Assembly (NCBI GenBank): GCA_020746875.1
Contig: JAGTJL010000002.1
Span: 806,001 to 870,000 of the forward strand
DNA from: Rhexocercosporidium sp. MPI-PUGE-AT-0058
Taxonomy: Eukaryota; Ascomycota; Leotiomycetes; Helotiales
DNA: 64,000 nt
Direction: 5' to 3'
In this document: one piece after another, positions 45,455 through 57,039 of the stretch
How the letters are laid out: the number at the start of each line of letters is the position of its first letter
How positions within the stretch are numbered: the stretch's first letter is position 1
Position numbers and translations under genes: made by a program
Notes under the pieces: generated by a model
Database searches by the model: none
What the model saw: the letters and a program-made list of their open reading frames with translations, nothing else
Told to the model about the DNA's origin: nothing

Positions 45455-46756
45455 TGATTAGAACGCTAAGGGGGTGGACCTGGAGATGATTTACTCTAAG
45501 CTGCACATGCCACTCATATTGCGCTCAAAAGCGTAGATATTAGATCACAGTCTCATGAAATAGATAGTGTTCTTTCGCAATCTTTTTACAGTACTACAGT
45601 ACAGTAATATATTCGGACGGGGCAGTTTCCTTTCTCTGAGCTTTGGCAAGTTCCTTCAAAGATTTGTGTGGTCGCTCACCCAACTACCATTTTTTCACCT
45701 TCTACTGCTTCTATCCTGTCTTTTCGCCGTTCTTAACTAAGGTTTCTTGCAAAGCAACCTCGTCATTAAGAATAACGACATCTCGAACACTATATACAGG
45801 TCAACAGTCAAAACTAGTAAACTCAGTTCGCCAGTTGCTAGACTTACTTCTTGAACCATCCGTCATCCTGAACAAATAACCATGAAACTTGACACTTTTT
45901 CACGCTCTTATAATCGATTCGCCATGTACATCCATCCTCTAGCTTCTCAATTCCCTCAGCCCAATGGTGACTTAAATAGAAACGATCTCGTAAGATATCC
46001 ACCGTCATACTATACTGTTAGCGTTGATAATATGTTTGTATGACAGTTCCAAAACATACCGTTCAGCAGTTTCTGGATCAAATTTGATTTCCAAGAAGTA
46101 GGTTGCCATTTTCACGCGAATTTAGGCTCGTGAGGTGCGAGGTTGAGGTTGGAGGTTGAGGTTGAGGTTGGAGGTGCGAGCTTGCAAGCGACTGTACACT
46201 CAATATACAGCAGTAATGGCATATTTGCCCAGGCTTGCCGGTATAGCATAATACAATTTCTGCTTGTCGGCGAGTCCAGCCCGCTGCCCATCTAAGCGAG
46301 CCCCTTTCTTCATCTACGCGAAGTTCCTCTAATCACATGACGTTTTCATATGAGCTCTAAGTGAAGTGCCATTTTTGGCTTATGTATCACTTGCGAGGGT
46401 CTATTTGGCAAGACCAAGGCAGTCTGACGAAGTTGGGCGGCGCTTTTTCTTCTATGAAGCTGATACAGTACAGGACATGCCTGTCATAACTTTACGTGAT
46501 GTACTGTCTCATTCTTAAATAAACGTCTGGAGGTTTGTCGAATTTTCAGGAGGGTGCGCAGTAGATAGATGAGATTTCGCAGCAAACAACGTTATATAGG
46601 CTCCTTGTAGTTATTTTAATATGATAATCTTAATAGGTGGCCAATTTTGGATTCAGCATTCGCCGAAAGTGTCTGTTACGAAAAGCAAAATATATATTCT
46701 CGTTATAAGCAACTCCTGTTATCTTAATCACACTGGTGACTAATTCTTGAAGAATA
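45455..46756. other. Gene-poor stretch with a microsatellite
   Basis: No confident gene. Minus-strand fragments near 45620-45880 read partly like protein but contain stops. A GGTTGA/GGTTGGA run lies at about 46139-46178. The rest is AT-rich. Confidence 0.35.
46139..46178. repeat. GAGGTTG/GGAGGTTG microsatellite
   Basis: Alternating GGTTGAGGTTGGA-type units, about 40 bp. It is non-coding. Confidence 0.85.
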
Positions 46757-47071
46757 ATGCGGTCACTCACTAATCCACTCGACATTTACGACGGCCCTAA
46801 TAACGATCTCGATATGTTAAATCATAAACCAACTAAGGCTGTTCGACCACCCACAAATACGAAGAGGGGAAGACTTTCAACGGGCCCAAACATCATGGAG
46901 CATGTCAAGGAAGGCCCTCTGCACACTGGCAAAGGGGAAAAACGCGAGGATAAAACGCATAAAGGGAAGAAGCCGAAGCAGTCTGGATTCAAGAATAAAA
47001 TTCACGGTGAAGAGGTTGCCAAGCCTAGGAGATCAGCAAGGTTGCAGGCTCAGGGGAGGAAGAAGTCATGA
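46757..47071 (+). CDS. Small basic protein
   Basis: 104 codons. It is strongly basic, with Lys/Arg clusters (KGEKREDKTHKGKKPKQ) and a terminal PRRSARLQAQGRKKS. The RRSARL motif is like that at the end of the F-box-like protein at 54040. No domain or signal peptide. Probably nuclear if expressed. It is convergent with the bromodomain gene, and the 3' regions are close. Confidence 0.4.
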   Translation: MRSLTNPLDIYDGPNNDLDMLNHKPTKAVRPPTNTKRGRLSTGPNIMEHVKEGPLHTGKGEKREDKTHKGKKPKQSGFKNKIHGEEVAKPRRSARLQAQGRKKS

Positions 47072-47195
47072 AGTCTCGAGGATTGGAGTAAAAGGTTTCC
47101 GTCTGTAATGTAAACTCGGATGCTCTAAGAGATAATTTGTCTAAAAGGACAAAAAGGACAAATTCCCCCAAAATCATAAGCCCTAGAACCACCTT

Positions 47196-49016
47196 TTACA
47201 CTTTTGGAGATCTGGTTAAGGATCTGAGCACGTTGCATTTACCTTCCTCCATATCACTTAGCGCTGTAAAAATCGTGTCTCGGACCTCAAGAGCAGCGCT
47301 GGTGATGATGTGGTCAACACCGTTGAAGTCAACACTATTTTTGTAAAGCAAAGCAACATCAGCTCTGAAATCACCCATAGAAGAATACATATTGCCCTTC
47401 ACCTTCGCTCGGATAGTGCCAAGGTCGATTGGATTGGCAACCTTTGCAGCATAAGCGCCTGCATATTCAGGCCATAGTTGCTCGACCGGTGCTTTGAAGC
47501 TCTGGCCTGCTGGAGTCTGACTGATATAGTTCAATATGCTTGCAATTTCTTTCGATTGGTGCTTCTTGATAGGAGCCTCAACACTGGCCGTGGCGGGTTG
47601 TTCGTGGCTGATTTTACGCGAGGAACTAGGTACCTATAATAAAACAACGTTCAATATCCGAGAATAAAGTCAGGTGGCTGCACTTACTGGTTCCTCTATG
47701 GACTCTAACTGTTGAAGATGAGCTTCTATTGCCTGCTCGATCTCTTCGAATCTTCGGGCGTGCATTTGTTGTTTCCCAAGGTCTTGCAGGATACGATCAG
47801 TCTCTTCCGCTGTGGTCCCGAGCGCTTCAAACTCCTCATCACCCTCGCACTCCTCACATCCGTCACAAGCATTATACAGATGACATTCTTCACATCCATC
47901 GCACTGATCATGTGCTTTTCCCTCGTCACTCTGATGAACCTCATCAAAACCACAAGACCTATCATCTCCATCATCCATGTCATATCCATGTTGATCCCGG
48001 CCGTTATCCGTATCGTTATCCTCACCACTTGTTTTGAGAAGATAAAGCTCTCCACTAGAATCTTCCCCGTCAGATAGAGTTCCAACTGGTGAGTGTTTAT
48101 CCCATTGGACCCCGTTATGGAATGAGGACTTGCTCTCCGATATTAGGTCGTCATCGAGCATGGTCCGATTGCTAGGTGAATTGTACTCGGTTGTGCGAAC
48201 ATCCTCATCTTCCAGCTCTTCAGATATGTCACCAGACGTTACTATCCCAGCTGGCATAAAAGGCTCAACTATGGTGTCGGAAATATCGAGAAATACTTCC
48301 TCGAAAACTTCGACAGCGAGATGGACCGGGATGTAGTAATTTTGATTCTTGAAATCGCTTAGCAGGTGGACAGTATGTATCCAATCACGACCGAGCAATA
48401 TCGTTTGCAATCCAGGAATCACTATTGTATCGATCATCGCTTTCTGTCCCGCTACTTGGATAGCAAACTGACAGTATTGGTTGGATTGGATCGAATGTCG
48501 GGCAATCGTAACTGCTCGGGTCTTGCCAGAATATAGCGTCAGGTTGAGATTTGTAGCTAACGACAGGGGAACAAGGTTGAATGGACATCGGTCGTCAACA
48601 TGAATGCTTTCAAGCTCAGTGAATCCTCTTGGTGTCTCTACCGAAGCCTTGGTGGAGAACCTGTGAGGTCCGTTTTGTGGCTTGGGATCTCCCCAATTCG
48701 ACATCTCGTAATTTGGCGCAGGCACCTCTTCTGCAATCTTAACTTCTCGATGTCCAGTAACTCCCTTGGCAATACAAGGGGCACCTTGCGAAGAGGTACT
48801 ATCGATATCATGGTTGTTCGGATACCTCATTAGATGAGTTACTTGTAGGCGTTTAGAGTACCGATCCTCGGTTTTGGCAGAATTAGTGCTATGCAGTGAA
48901 AATGGTTGGTGGTGTTCCGCAGAAGTATTAAAGGATAGAAGAGGAATAGGCGAAGCAGCACGTTTGACTCCTCCGGACCTCCGGTTTGCATTCGCGGCGT
49001 CACTGATGGACTGCAT
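47196..49016 (-). CDS. Retropepsin-like domain fused to a bromodomain
   Basis: Exons 49016-47688 and 47633-47196 join in phase 0 (588 aa) across a 54-nt intron (GTAAGT to TTATAG). The N-terminal 130 residues are disordered. A retropepsin-like fold follows: FNLVPLSLATNLNLTLYSG, MIDTIVIPGLQTILLGRDWI and LLSDFKNQNYYIP. Where retropepsins have D-T/S-G, this reads VDDRC, so the active site looks lost. An acidic middle with CxxC pairs (CDGCEECHLYNACDGCEEC) and a coiled helix follow. The second exon is a bromodomain: FKAPVEQLWPEYAGAY, ANPIDLGTIRAKVKG, MYSSMGDFRADVALLYKNSV and FNGVDHIIT (acetyl-lysine site Asn likely in this loop). The 3' end may continue, because a GTAAAT lies near the stop. Inference: a domesticated retroelement Gag-Pol part tied to chromatin reading. 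Confidence 0.75.
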
Positions 49017-49856
49017 TTGGTTGGCTTCGATAAAAGGGGCAGCGACTTAGGGAAAAAACGAGATGATGAGATATAAATAAGCTTGAAAGGTGCGCTGGTC
49101 GTTGCTTATACTGTTACGATACAGGATGAGTATATCTTCAAGTCGCACTAATGCCGATTTTGGATTGAGCTAGTTAAAGCCCACTCAGATGTCAATATAG
49201 TGCTTATTCCAGCTGTAGTGCGCCACTTCTGGACGTTGCACATCTTGCCATGGAATGGGTCGAATTGCCCCATTCAGCTAGTGATATAATTTATAATCCA
49301 TTTCTGACACTTCACTTTCACTGCACACTGTTCAACCACAAGTTGCAAGTACTCGAATGCTCCCGTCGTAAGTTTGATATAGCTCCAGGTAGTCAGCATC
49401 GGGTAGTCTCTTCGCTTTGGCACTAAAGGTGACACAATATTACTAACTATGAATTGATGCTGTATTGTATTGGGCTAGAATTAGATCACTAGATTAACTT
49501 ATAACACAATATTATAATTCCTAATCCCATGGCAAAGCTGCTGTAGTACACTTGCAAGCGACATTGCCGCCTCATATAAACTCTCTGTCATACCCTTTCT
49601 TAGTTCACGTAACTGATCTCCATCATTTGTTGAAACTTAACATCGATCATCTACAGGAGATGTAACGATATCCAAACTGCAAGTAGGATCAGGAGAAGGG
49701 GTGGGTTGAACTGCATTATGTGAGTTGCAGTCCTCCTATTGACGATATGGTGCGGTAGGGCCGCAGAATCGTGGCTAGAGCTTTACCACAACAAGGGCAA
49801 AAGATGTATGCCGGATGACGCAGTCAGCATTTCCGCCCTAGACTGAGAGCCTTTTC
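49017..49856. other. Intergenic, no gene seen
   Basis: 5' flank of the bromodomain gene. AT-rich, with no clear frame, repeat or element end. Confidence 0.35.
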
Positions 49857-50530
49857 TGCTGCCACACCTTTACGGGGATCTGCACACCCTTTTTCAGAAG
49901 AAGTTTTTAGCAACATCACTTTGCGGGTCGTCTACCACACCTTTGCAAGGGGTTTACACACCTCGCAACAAGGTGCCATTTTAGATGCCACACCTGTGTA
50001 CATTGGTAACGATCTGCACACCATCTCTAACAACTAGCCAGTTCTATTGCTCCGCATTACGTGGCATCACATGCCCACAAGAAGCCACTTCTATCACAGC
50101 TTCGTTAAGATCTGCACAAGCTGCAAGCTCTAGTGCCCCGCAGTGCGGGGCACCTAGACACCCCCCAGCAAGAAACCACTTTAGCTACGACACCATTGCA
50201 AGGATCTGCACACCCTTCCAACAACCAGCTGTTTTAGCTAGATTTCCTTTGCAGAGATCTGCATACTCTGTTCATAAAGGGCTTTTAGCTACCTCATTTT
50301 GCGGGACAATAGCACACTCTTTCCAACAAGAAGCCACTTTAGCTGCCACACCAATACAAGGATCTGCACACCATCTCAAACAAGCAGCCAGTTCTGCTTC
50401 CACACCTTTGCATCCCCCTGGGAGGAGCTACTTTTGGCTCCCACACCTTTGCATCCCCCTAGCAGGAGTTACTTTTGGCTCCCATACCTTTGCGAAGTTA
50501 GCAACAAGCAGCCACTTTTTGCTCCCACAT
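49857..50530 (+). repeat. Degenerate minisatellite, about 12 units of 40-65 bp
   Basis: Units share GCCACACCTTTGCAAGG, ATCTGCACACCC and CAACAAGAAGCCACTTTTAG blocks, in that order, with much variation. An open frame of 238 codons (49985-50701) runs through it, but its translation is repeat-like (Ala, Ser, Pro, His, with few charges) and shows no domain, so I do not call it a gene. Confidence 0.75.
50133..50153. other. Short GC-rich hairpin
   Basis: GTGCCCCGCA, one base, then TGCGGGGCAC: a perfect 10-bp inverted repeat inside the minisatellite. It could form a cruciform or stem-loop. No role is known. Confidence 0.6.
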
Positions 50531-50701
50531 GTCCTCCACGTTCAATTGATAGTACAGAGCACCTTGAAAACCTCCGTACATTCGACCCATCCGAAAGATG
50601 CAGCTGCCGAGCTTTTCTGCGTGATTCGGCCTGGCAGCTCCCTCGCTATGTTTGGGTATGATTTGGAGTTTACAAGAGCTTCAACTTCTGCGAAATCTTG
50701 A

Positions 50702-52222
50702 GGGAGGGGGGTAAGCCGATATGCTGCACTGCCTGCTAGTCTCAGTCAAGGTGCTTTGCAAGAGGTTCTGAAAAGAGCAAGTTTCGTTGATGTCAGCTTG
50801 AGAGACTTGACGGAGCACATCTTGCCGATGTTGAGGATGTTTTATGTTCTAGCATTTCCCCCTTACTCTATGATTACATCTTTTGGACTCCAACGGTAGT
50901 TCGTAAATACTGTCGCTAGGATGAGATTTATGTCCACAGGTCTGCGGCTTGGTATGTCTTGATTTCTGCGAGGACGTCGGATGAGGTATGGAGAGTTTGG
51001 TTGTATATTATTACTCATGGTTTTATTCGAAAGATAGAAGGCCGCGCTTCGGCCTTGTTGAATACTGAGTTAAGATAGCTTCTCTCATCTTCCCAAATAC
51101 GTTCCACCTCTCCCATAAGCCCCAGTCAAACGTCTCAAGCTGCCCCAAGATCTTCGACCGCCTCCAACCCTAGGTGGCCTTCCTCAACCTCATTTGCCAA
51201 AGCATCCACAGTAATGTTGCTGCAGTGGCTTTCTGTCCAATCACCCCATCTGTCGAAAAATGCATAGAATAGTCTCGACAAGGAGACGGACTAGCTGCTA
51301 CACGAAAACAAAGCTTCCATATGATCCTGGGCAGTGGCCTTAAGGGTCACAGTTCGTTGCTCGACTTGTTGATGGACATCTGCGTACGAAGATGGCATTG
51401 GTCCACGATCGGACAGTTGATCTTTCTATACACAGCAAACGGATCTCAGCCTCCAATTCTCCCTTTCATACACCAGTGCCACCTCCAAAACTCCGCCCGC
51501 CCTTTCTCTGCCAAATCCTAAAAGTCGCTGTATTTAACAGTACACACGTTATTATTTATATAATACAAGTATTTTCCGGCGATCTAATACAGAGCGTTTG
51601 GATCTGCCGCTTGTGGCTCTTGCTTATAGGAGCCCTTTGTAATTCTATCGCCCAAGATTGATATGTCTTATGCTGCCAAAACTGACATACCCGTCGAGTT
51701 CAAGTTGTGCGGCTGAGAGTTCAAGTGGTGCGATCGTAATGTGTAGAGATATGAAACATCCAGTGTAGTACTAATAAGACATGGGCAACTTTTAGTCTAA
51801 GTGTCGCCCAATAGGTTAAATTTCATACGCCTACTTTGAGGTAATTAAAGGAGCACTTGATTTATATCGAACGCAACATTCGACGCCTCCATTTTAGCTA
51901 GCGAAAACTCGCTAAGGTTATAAGAAAAGCGAGCCGTTGCCCTCGTAAACAACTCAGCGAACACGGTATAAAGCTCGCCTCTGTCGCCTCCACGACTTAA
52001 CGGAAAGCTAACTATAACCGATGCCATTATCATACTCTCCAGGAGGCCACGCATCATATCACGATGGGTCCTATCTCTTCTCTCGTCAGACCAACGCATT
52101 TAGCATGGACACGAGGGCCAGTGTTCGACAGCGAGATTAGGTCCGGCTCGTTCAATGGGCATGATAATTCAGAACCTAGTAGCTCTTGATATTTACTAAC
52201 AGATATTAGAGTTGACATCACT
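50702..52222. other. Intergenic, no gene seen
   Basis: Short frames only, on both strands. A minus-strand frame at 51845-52099 is charged and featureless. The last 150 bp hold the promoter or an upstream exon of the WD40-like gene. Confidence 0.3.
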
Positions 52223-53104
52223 ATGATTACTGACAGAAAGACCTTCTACAAGTTGGATGTTGACCTAAATCTGATTGCTGAACACGATGTTTCGGAATAC
52301 TCAAAGTGCGACATATACTGCCATGGCTATCACTCAGGTGTTCTCGTGTTAGGTAGCGAAGACGGCCGAATCCATATACTGGACTTCCAACGGCAAAAAC
52401 ACAACAGGATATCATTCTCTGGTCAGTCAATCTCAACCATCTCGATAGATGAGAACCATATTATGGTTGGTAGCTTCTGTGGTGATATTGGATTGTTCGA
52501 TCGAAGCGGTCGTCAATTACACGGATACAGGCCGGAAGGCGGCTCATTTATCCACAGTGTGAGCATGCATGACGGCAAAATTCTTGCTGGTGCCGTAAAT
52601 GCCGTTTATCTATGGGAAATAACGAATCAGGAGCTATCACCTCCTACAACCTTCCCACTCAAAAGCGATTATATATTATGGGCATGTTTAAATAAGTCAG
52701 GCAGGAAGTTTTACAAGCCCACGAGCTGGATCACGAAGCCATATATTGTTGGTAAGGCTCATCGTCCCAGATTCTATCGATATTTAACCATACATCCTCC
52801 AATATGGGACCATCCCTGTCGGCCTACTGTTCAGGAAAATGTGCCGATGCGCGAGCGTTACGCACTAATAATTACCACTTCGGCCCTGAAAGTACGAAAT
52901 CTGAAATATGGGTACTTTATTCAAAACTTCAGATTTAAAGAGGGAAGAGAATACGTTCTTATGCTTTGGTCAGCTCAGAAATACGTATTTCGGGTTATCG
53001 ACGGATCTAAAGTGATCGAACGAGCAGCAATCAGGACTGATAACACGAAAGTCAACACTTCTTATTTTGCAAGTGTTGATTTGCGAAGGGACGATGGTCC
53101 ATGA
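52223..53104 (+). CDS. WD40/propeller-like protein, possibly lacking its 5' part
   Basis: 293 codons. The first half reads like diverged propeller blades (GVLVLGSEDGRIHILDF, ISIDENHIMVGSFCGDIGLF, VSMHDGKILAGAVNAVYLW). The second half has further strands but no clear repeats (RYALIITTSALKVRNL). F-box-WD40 proteins often end this way, yet no F-box is seen, so an upstream exon may be missing, or the gene is a fragment. The sequence is unrelated to the NLR WD40 repeats (no 126-bp identity). Function unknown. Confidence 0.5.
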   Translation: MITDRKTFYKLDVDLNLIAEHDVSEYSKCDIYCHGYHSGVLVLGSEDGRIHILDFQRQKHNRISFSGQSISTISIDENHIMVGSFCGDIGLFDRSGRQLHGYRPEGGSFIHSVSMHDGKILAGAVNAVYLWEITNQELSPPTTFPLKSDYILWACLNKSGRKFYKPTSWITKPYIVGKAHRPRFYRYLTIHPPIWDHPCRPTVQENVPMRERYALIITTSALKVRNLKYGYFIQNFRFKEGREYVLMLWSAQKYVFRVIDGSKVIERAAIRTDNTKVNTSYFASVDLRRDDGP

Positions 53105-54039
53105 AGTATCACAGGGGATATAAGAAGAGAAGCCATGAAGAGCATATAATAAGTTATAAGCATGAGAAACCATTTGTAGCTATGTGCTAATTGTATATCA
53201 GGCCTGACAGTGCTACAAGTACTTCCAAGCACTTCACACTGAATCCAAAACTTTACGAGTTTGCTGCTTTAATTAGGGTGTAAAGGAGCATGGGATGCAA
53301 TTCATAATAGATAATAGTAAAAGATTTGTTTTAATTTTTTTATATGAATTCATCCTATTGTAAACTTATACCCGATGAAAACTCAAAATCTGTCGCACTT
53401 AACTTATTGGACCTTATCATTTTATAACCTAGCATTAGTAAATCCCCTCTACTCCTCCTAACCATTGCCCTATTGTAATAGATAAGTATTTTCTGTCTTT
53501 CTCCTGCGGTAAACACAGGTGTCCCGAGAGTCCAGTTACTTCCGGGACCTTTCCTCCGGGGAGTCATAGTGATCCCAAGAACATTTTGGCTCCCAGGAGC
53601 TTTCCTCCTGGGAGCCAAAACGTTCTTAGGAGCCCTCCTCCCAGGATATCTACTACTCTTAGGAGCATATAGTGTCCTGGAATCCACCACGTCGGATCGG
53701 TCCTAAACATGCCAAATCTCCCCTGGATACTGTTGGCGCTGTCGTTGTCGCCGCTGCAAGTGTTGCATGCTGCACGCAGTGTGCTCGTGGCGCAGCCCGG
53801 TGTCCTCCTTTGATAGGCTGGGGGATCTTCAGCTCGGCACTGCCACAAGAACAAAACTCTCTCTATAGCTGTTCTGATACCTAATTTTAGGTTTGGCTGC
53901 CTGCTAACATGCCGCCAATAGGACTCTTGAATGAGTAAGCTTGGGATCACAGAGCTATATATGCAAGCGTTCCCCCAACTTTGACTTCAGTTTTCATTCT
54001 TCACTTTCCTCACACGATATAAAACGTCTACCGCGCGAC
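53105..54039. other. Intergenic with a strong hairpin
   Basis: No gene is supported. It holds the inverted repeat at 53577-53627 and a similar GGGACCTTTCCTCCGGGG stretch just before it. Confidence 0.4.
53577..53627. other. 51-bp hairpin (23-bp arms, 5-nt loop)
   Basis: The arms 53577-53599 and 53605-53627 match at 22 of 23 positions around CTTTC. The core is TTTTGGCTCCCAGGAG and its complement. It could be a folded RNA, a MITE core or a recombination scar. No neighbouring gene explains it. Confidence 0.85.
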
Positions 54040-54925
54040 ATGCCCGACCTTGCTGCCGATTTAGAAGCTGCAGAGCTTGCGAGACGCAAGACCTTGCTAG
54101 ACATAGAATCCATGCTGGTCATCATCACCCAGCAGAAGGGAATTATTCAACATTATGAGGACGATAAAATGCCTTCAGAATCTTCGCGTCAACTTCATCG
54201 CAAAGCAATCAGACAGGGTTTCTCGCTTGGGGACGACTTGGTGAAGTTATACGATAAGCTTGACCAACAAGCGTATCATATCGAATTGTACGTAGTCATT
54301 GTAGAAACCGTGATATTAACTAATTTGACACAGTCTTGACGACGTTACGAAAAAGGGCTCGTTCCCCTTCCAGCGATTGCCTCCGGAAATTCGACGGCTG
54401 ATTTTGGAGTTCCTCTTTATTCGACAGACTTGGATACGTCTCATGAACCCACGTGATACGACTCCCCGAAAGAGCGGTAATCGCGGAACGCTTGCTTTTC
54501 TTCTCACCTCACGGCAGATGTTCGAAGAAGCTTCCAGTTTATTCTACAGTAAGAACCGGTTTGCCCACGTCTCGGGACTTGGTTCAACTAGTGGCCTACT
54601 TAAGATTATGGGAGGCTCTCTCAGAAATCTTGGTTTAACGGTCACATTCGAAATGAAATTGCCTGAGCTTCAACTACTCGAAAAATGTCAACGGCTACAA
54701 TGGCTCCAGTTACACATCCGTGAGGTACCTGCTGTACGGATGCCTAAGTCAATCGCGAGACCGAACACTCTTACCGAGGTGGAGCTATCAGTATCCGACT
54801 CGGATGACGAAACTGAACGAGTGAAGAAAGAGAGGTTCAAGGAGAAGTTAGGTGTTCTACTAGGAATTGAAGGGGAACCAGGACAAACTTCAAGGCGGAG
54901 CGCGAGATTAGCAGTTGCACATTAA
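54040..54925 (+). CDS. F-box-like protein, two exons
   Basis: Exons 54040-54287 and 54334-54925 join in frame (279 aa) across a 46-nt intron (GTACGT, CTAAT, CACAG). The N-terminal 80 residues are helical (MPDLAADLEAAELARRKTLL). At the start of exon 2, FQRLPPEIRRLILEFLF matches the first helix of fungal F-box-like proteins. LTSRQMFEEASSLFYSKNRF is the usual next helix (compare LLxxxRxxxxEAxxLFY). The rest resembles leucine-rich segments (ELQLLEKCQRLQWLQLHI). The C-terminus is basic (RRSARLAVAH). Known: F-box proteins bring substrates to SCF ubiquitin ligases. Here the target is unknown. Confidence 0.7.
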
Positions 54926-55574
54926 GCATAAAACCAATTAATGAGAGCAGTTCAGCTAAGACCAAGTCTTTGTTTTACGCATCTGTCTCGCATCCCAAAC
55001 CTATACTTGTGACTCTATAATATGCGGCTTCTTACCTGCTAACCTCACTACCTCCGCGTTAGACTAACCTCGCCCTTTTTACATAGGCATTAAGTAGGGT
55101 TTATCTTGCGGGACGCAAGATAACTTATGTGGTCGTTCGTATATGCTACTTGATTATAAGACCTACTACTATTTACTAGCATAAGATCGCATCACGAATG
55201 TGAGTACTGCCCCTCGAGATCTTGAAAGAAGCCGGTGACTTTCATCGACGTACACGTTTAGGTACCAGGAATTCAATTAGATAGTTCAGGCTGGGATGCA
55301 GGACGCTCTTCTACACTTCTCTCATTTTTCTTTGTCATTGTGAAGTTGTTATTATAATTCAAGTCCCGCGTCGCGACAACTACGAGAGTGAGTATGATAT
55401 CAACCTGAAAGCATACCATCACGAGGCCCAAGAAGCCGTTCCCCAGGTCCATCGTCTCCGATTCCATGGTCCAGTGATAGCGACTGTATTGGTAGGCAGA
55501 TATTTCTGACAGAAAGTAATTGAGAAGAGAGCATTTGGGACAATCTTCATATTTATTTACTCTCTGTTCCGCAG
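54926..55574. other. Intergenic, 5' part of the metalloprotease not found
   Basis: The metalloprotease needs a signal-peptide exon before 55575. A CCGCAG acceptor ends this stretch, but no convincing first exon was seen. The other short frames show no features. Confidence 0.35.
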
Positions 55575-57039
55575 GTTGAGCAGTACAAGATTCTTGTAGA
55601 GGCGACGCGAAACGCAGTTAGGCTTGCTGGGTTTTCCGGGGGTGATCTACTTCAGGAAGACAGACCTTTCAATAAGTTCTTCGTTCGAAACAGTGTAGCG
55701 CCTAAGGGCGGGCGATGGACAGTAAGTTCCACCTACTGCACTCAAACTTCTGCAAATCGAAGAATCTTAACTTGACCTAGTCTAGCAAGGACGCTCAGAA
55801 CGTCTATGCTTCAATACATCACAACATGATCTTACCATCAAGGTTCCCACTCGATGGAACCGGAAAACGAAGGAGACGGGATCGTATTGGCTACCAATGC
55901 AAGGATACTGAATATTTGCCTCCGGGCTCGCTGGGATGTGCTGGTAATGCGTATGCACTTCCACCTTCCCAGGTGATTTTTAAAGCTTAAATTACCAAAG
56001 TTCTGCATATACCGCAAACAATAAAGTAAATCCCACTGGTATGTTCGAGTAAAGAGTCTCACAATAGACACGTCTAATACATCTTTCTGTAGGATGGACC
56101 ATTGTCTTTTGCCCTAGATTCTTTACTAGTTTGACATACCTCAACCGAATTCTCGCTCGCCCAAACGTCCGTGAAACGGAGCTCGGAAACCTCGATCTAG
56201 TCTCATATGAGCAAGCGATTCTTCACGAAGTACGTTTTTCTAGTATCTAATACGTTTTCATAATCAATAACAGCGGAACTAATTAAAGTAAAAACCAGTG
56301 GTTGCATAATGACATAATGGGCTTTAATCAGCATCGTAAGCTATAGATTTTCCCGTGTCTAATCGTATGCTGATTCCTCCCTCAGTTACAGATATCGTTG
56401 ATAAGATCGATGACAACGGTCCACGACGTGTACGTTGCCCATTCAAACTTTGCTTCATGTGGTTATAACCCTGATTTAGAAAGTCTACGGTATGAGCGAA
56501 GCTCGAGATTACGCATGGAAGTTCATGAGGGGCGGCAAAATGAAAATCAATAAAAACGTTGCTGCTAATGGTAAGTTTTAAAAGTCCTTGTGGAAGACTT
56601 AGTACAATTTCAGTGTAGAAAATTTGACATTCTAACAGTGGAGAACTATGTTTGGTATTTTGTAGACAAATTGTATGGAAGCCAATGGGGATGGACAAGC
56701 ACGGGAAATTCCTATCCAAGGAGGAGGAAGAGGCAACACGAGCGTGACACCTCCCCTGTGCAAGCCGATGCCCTCGATCTCGGAGATGAATCTACAGATC
56801 CTTCGACCTTACCAGTAGCAAGTTGGCCTGAAAACTGCCATGGAGACCTAGCAATTGATACGACTGATACTGCTGCACTCCTTTGCGACTACAGTAGCCC
56901 ACCAAATAACGATCCTGCTCTTTCTAGTTCAGCTGCGGTACCTGTTGCTTCACTACCATCGAATCTAAAAAGTTGCAATTGTGATGAAAACGGATGCACG
57001 GCTGAGTCGCCGGCATGCTGTTACAATGGCACTTGCTAA
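55575..57039 (+). CDS. M35-type (HExxH) metalloprotease, 5' exon not found
   Basis: Eight exons join in frame to 357 aa: 55575-55721, 55781-55950, 55986-56038, 56093-56229, 56299-56335, 56392-56429, 56480-56570 and 56639-57039. Most introns are 50-70 nt with standard signals. The one at 55951-55985 is only 35 nt and is the weakest join. Family marks: CKDTEYLPPG, AYTANNKVNPTGWTIVFCP, then RFFTSL, and the zinc motif HEWLH, split by an intron between HE (56224-56229) and WLH (56299-56307). The tail is Ser/Pro-rich and ends in a Cys-rich stretch (CNCDENGC, CCYNGTC). Family knowledge: deuterolysin-like enzymes are secreted zinc proteases. The signal peptide must be in an exon upstream that I could not place. 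Confidence 0.75.

Noticed and set aside
47712..48085. Open frames on both strands opposite the retropepsin-bromodomain gene.
   Set aside because: They are His- and Met-rich mirror images of the acidic region and have no features of their own.
49985..50701. The 238-codon frame in the degenerate minisatellite as a gene.
   Set aside because: The peptide is repeat-derived and lacks a domain, signal peptide or splice context, so it is listed as a finding only.
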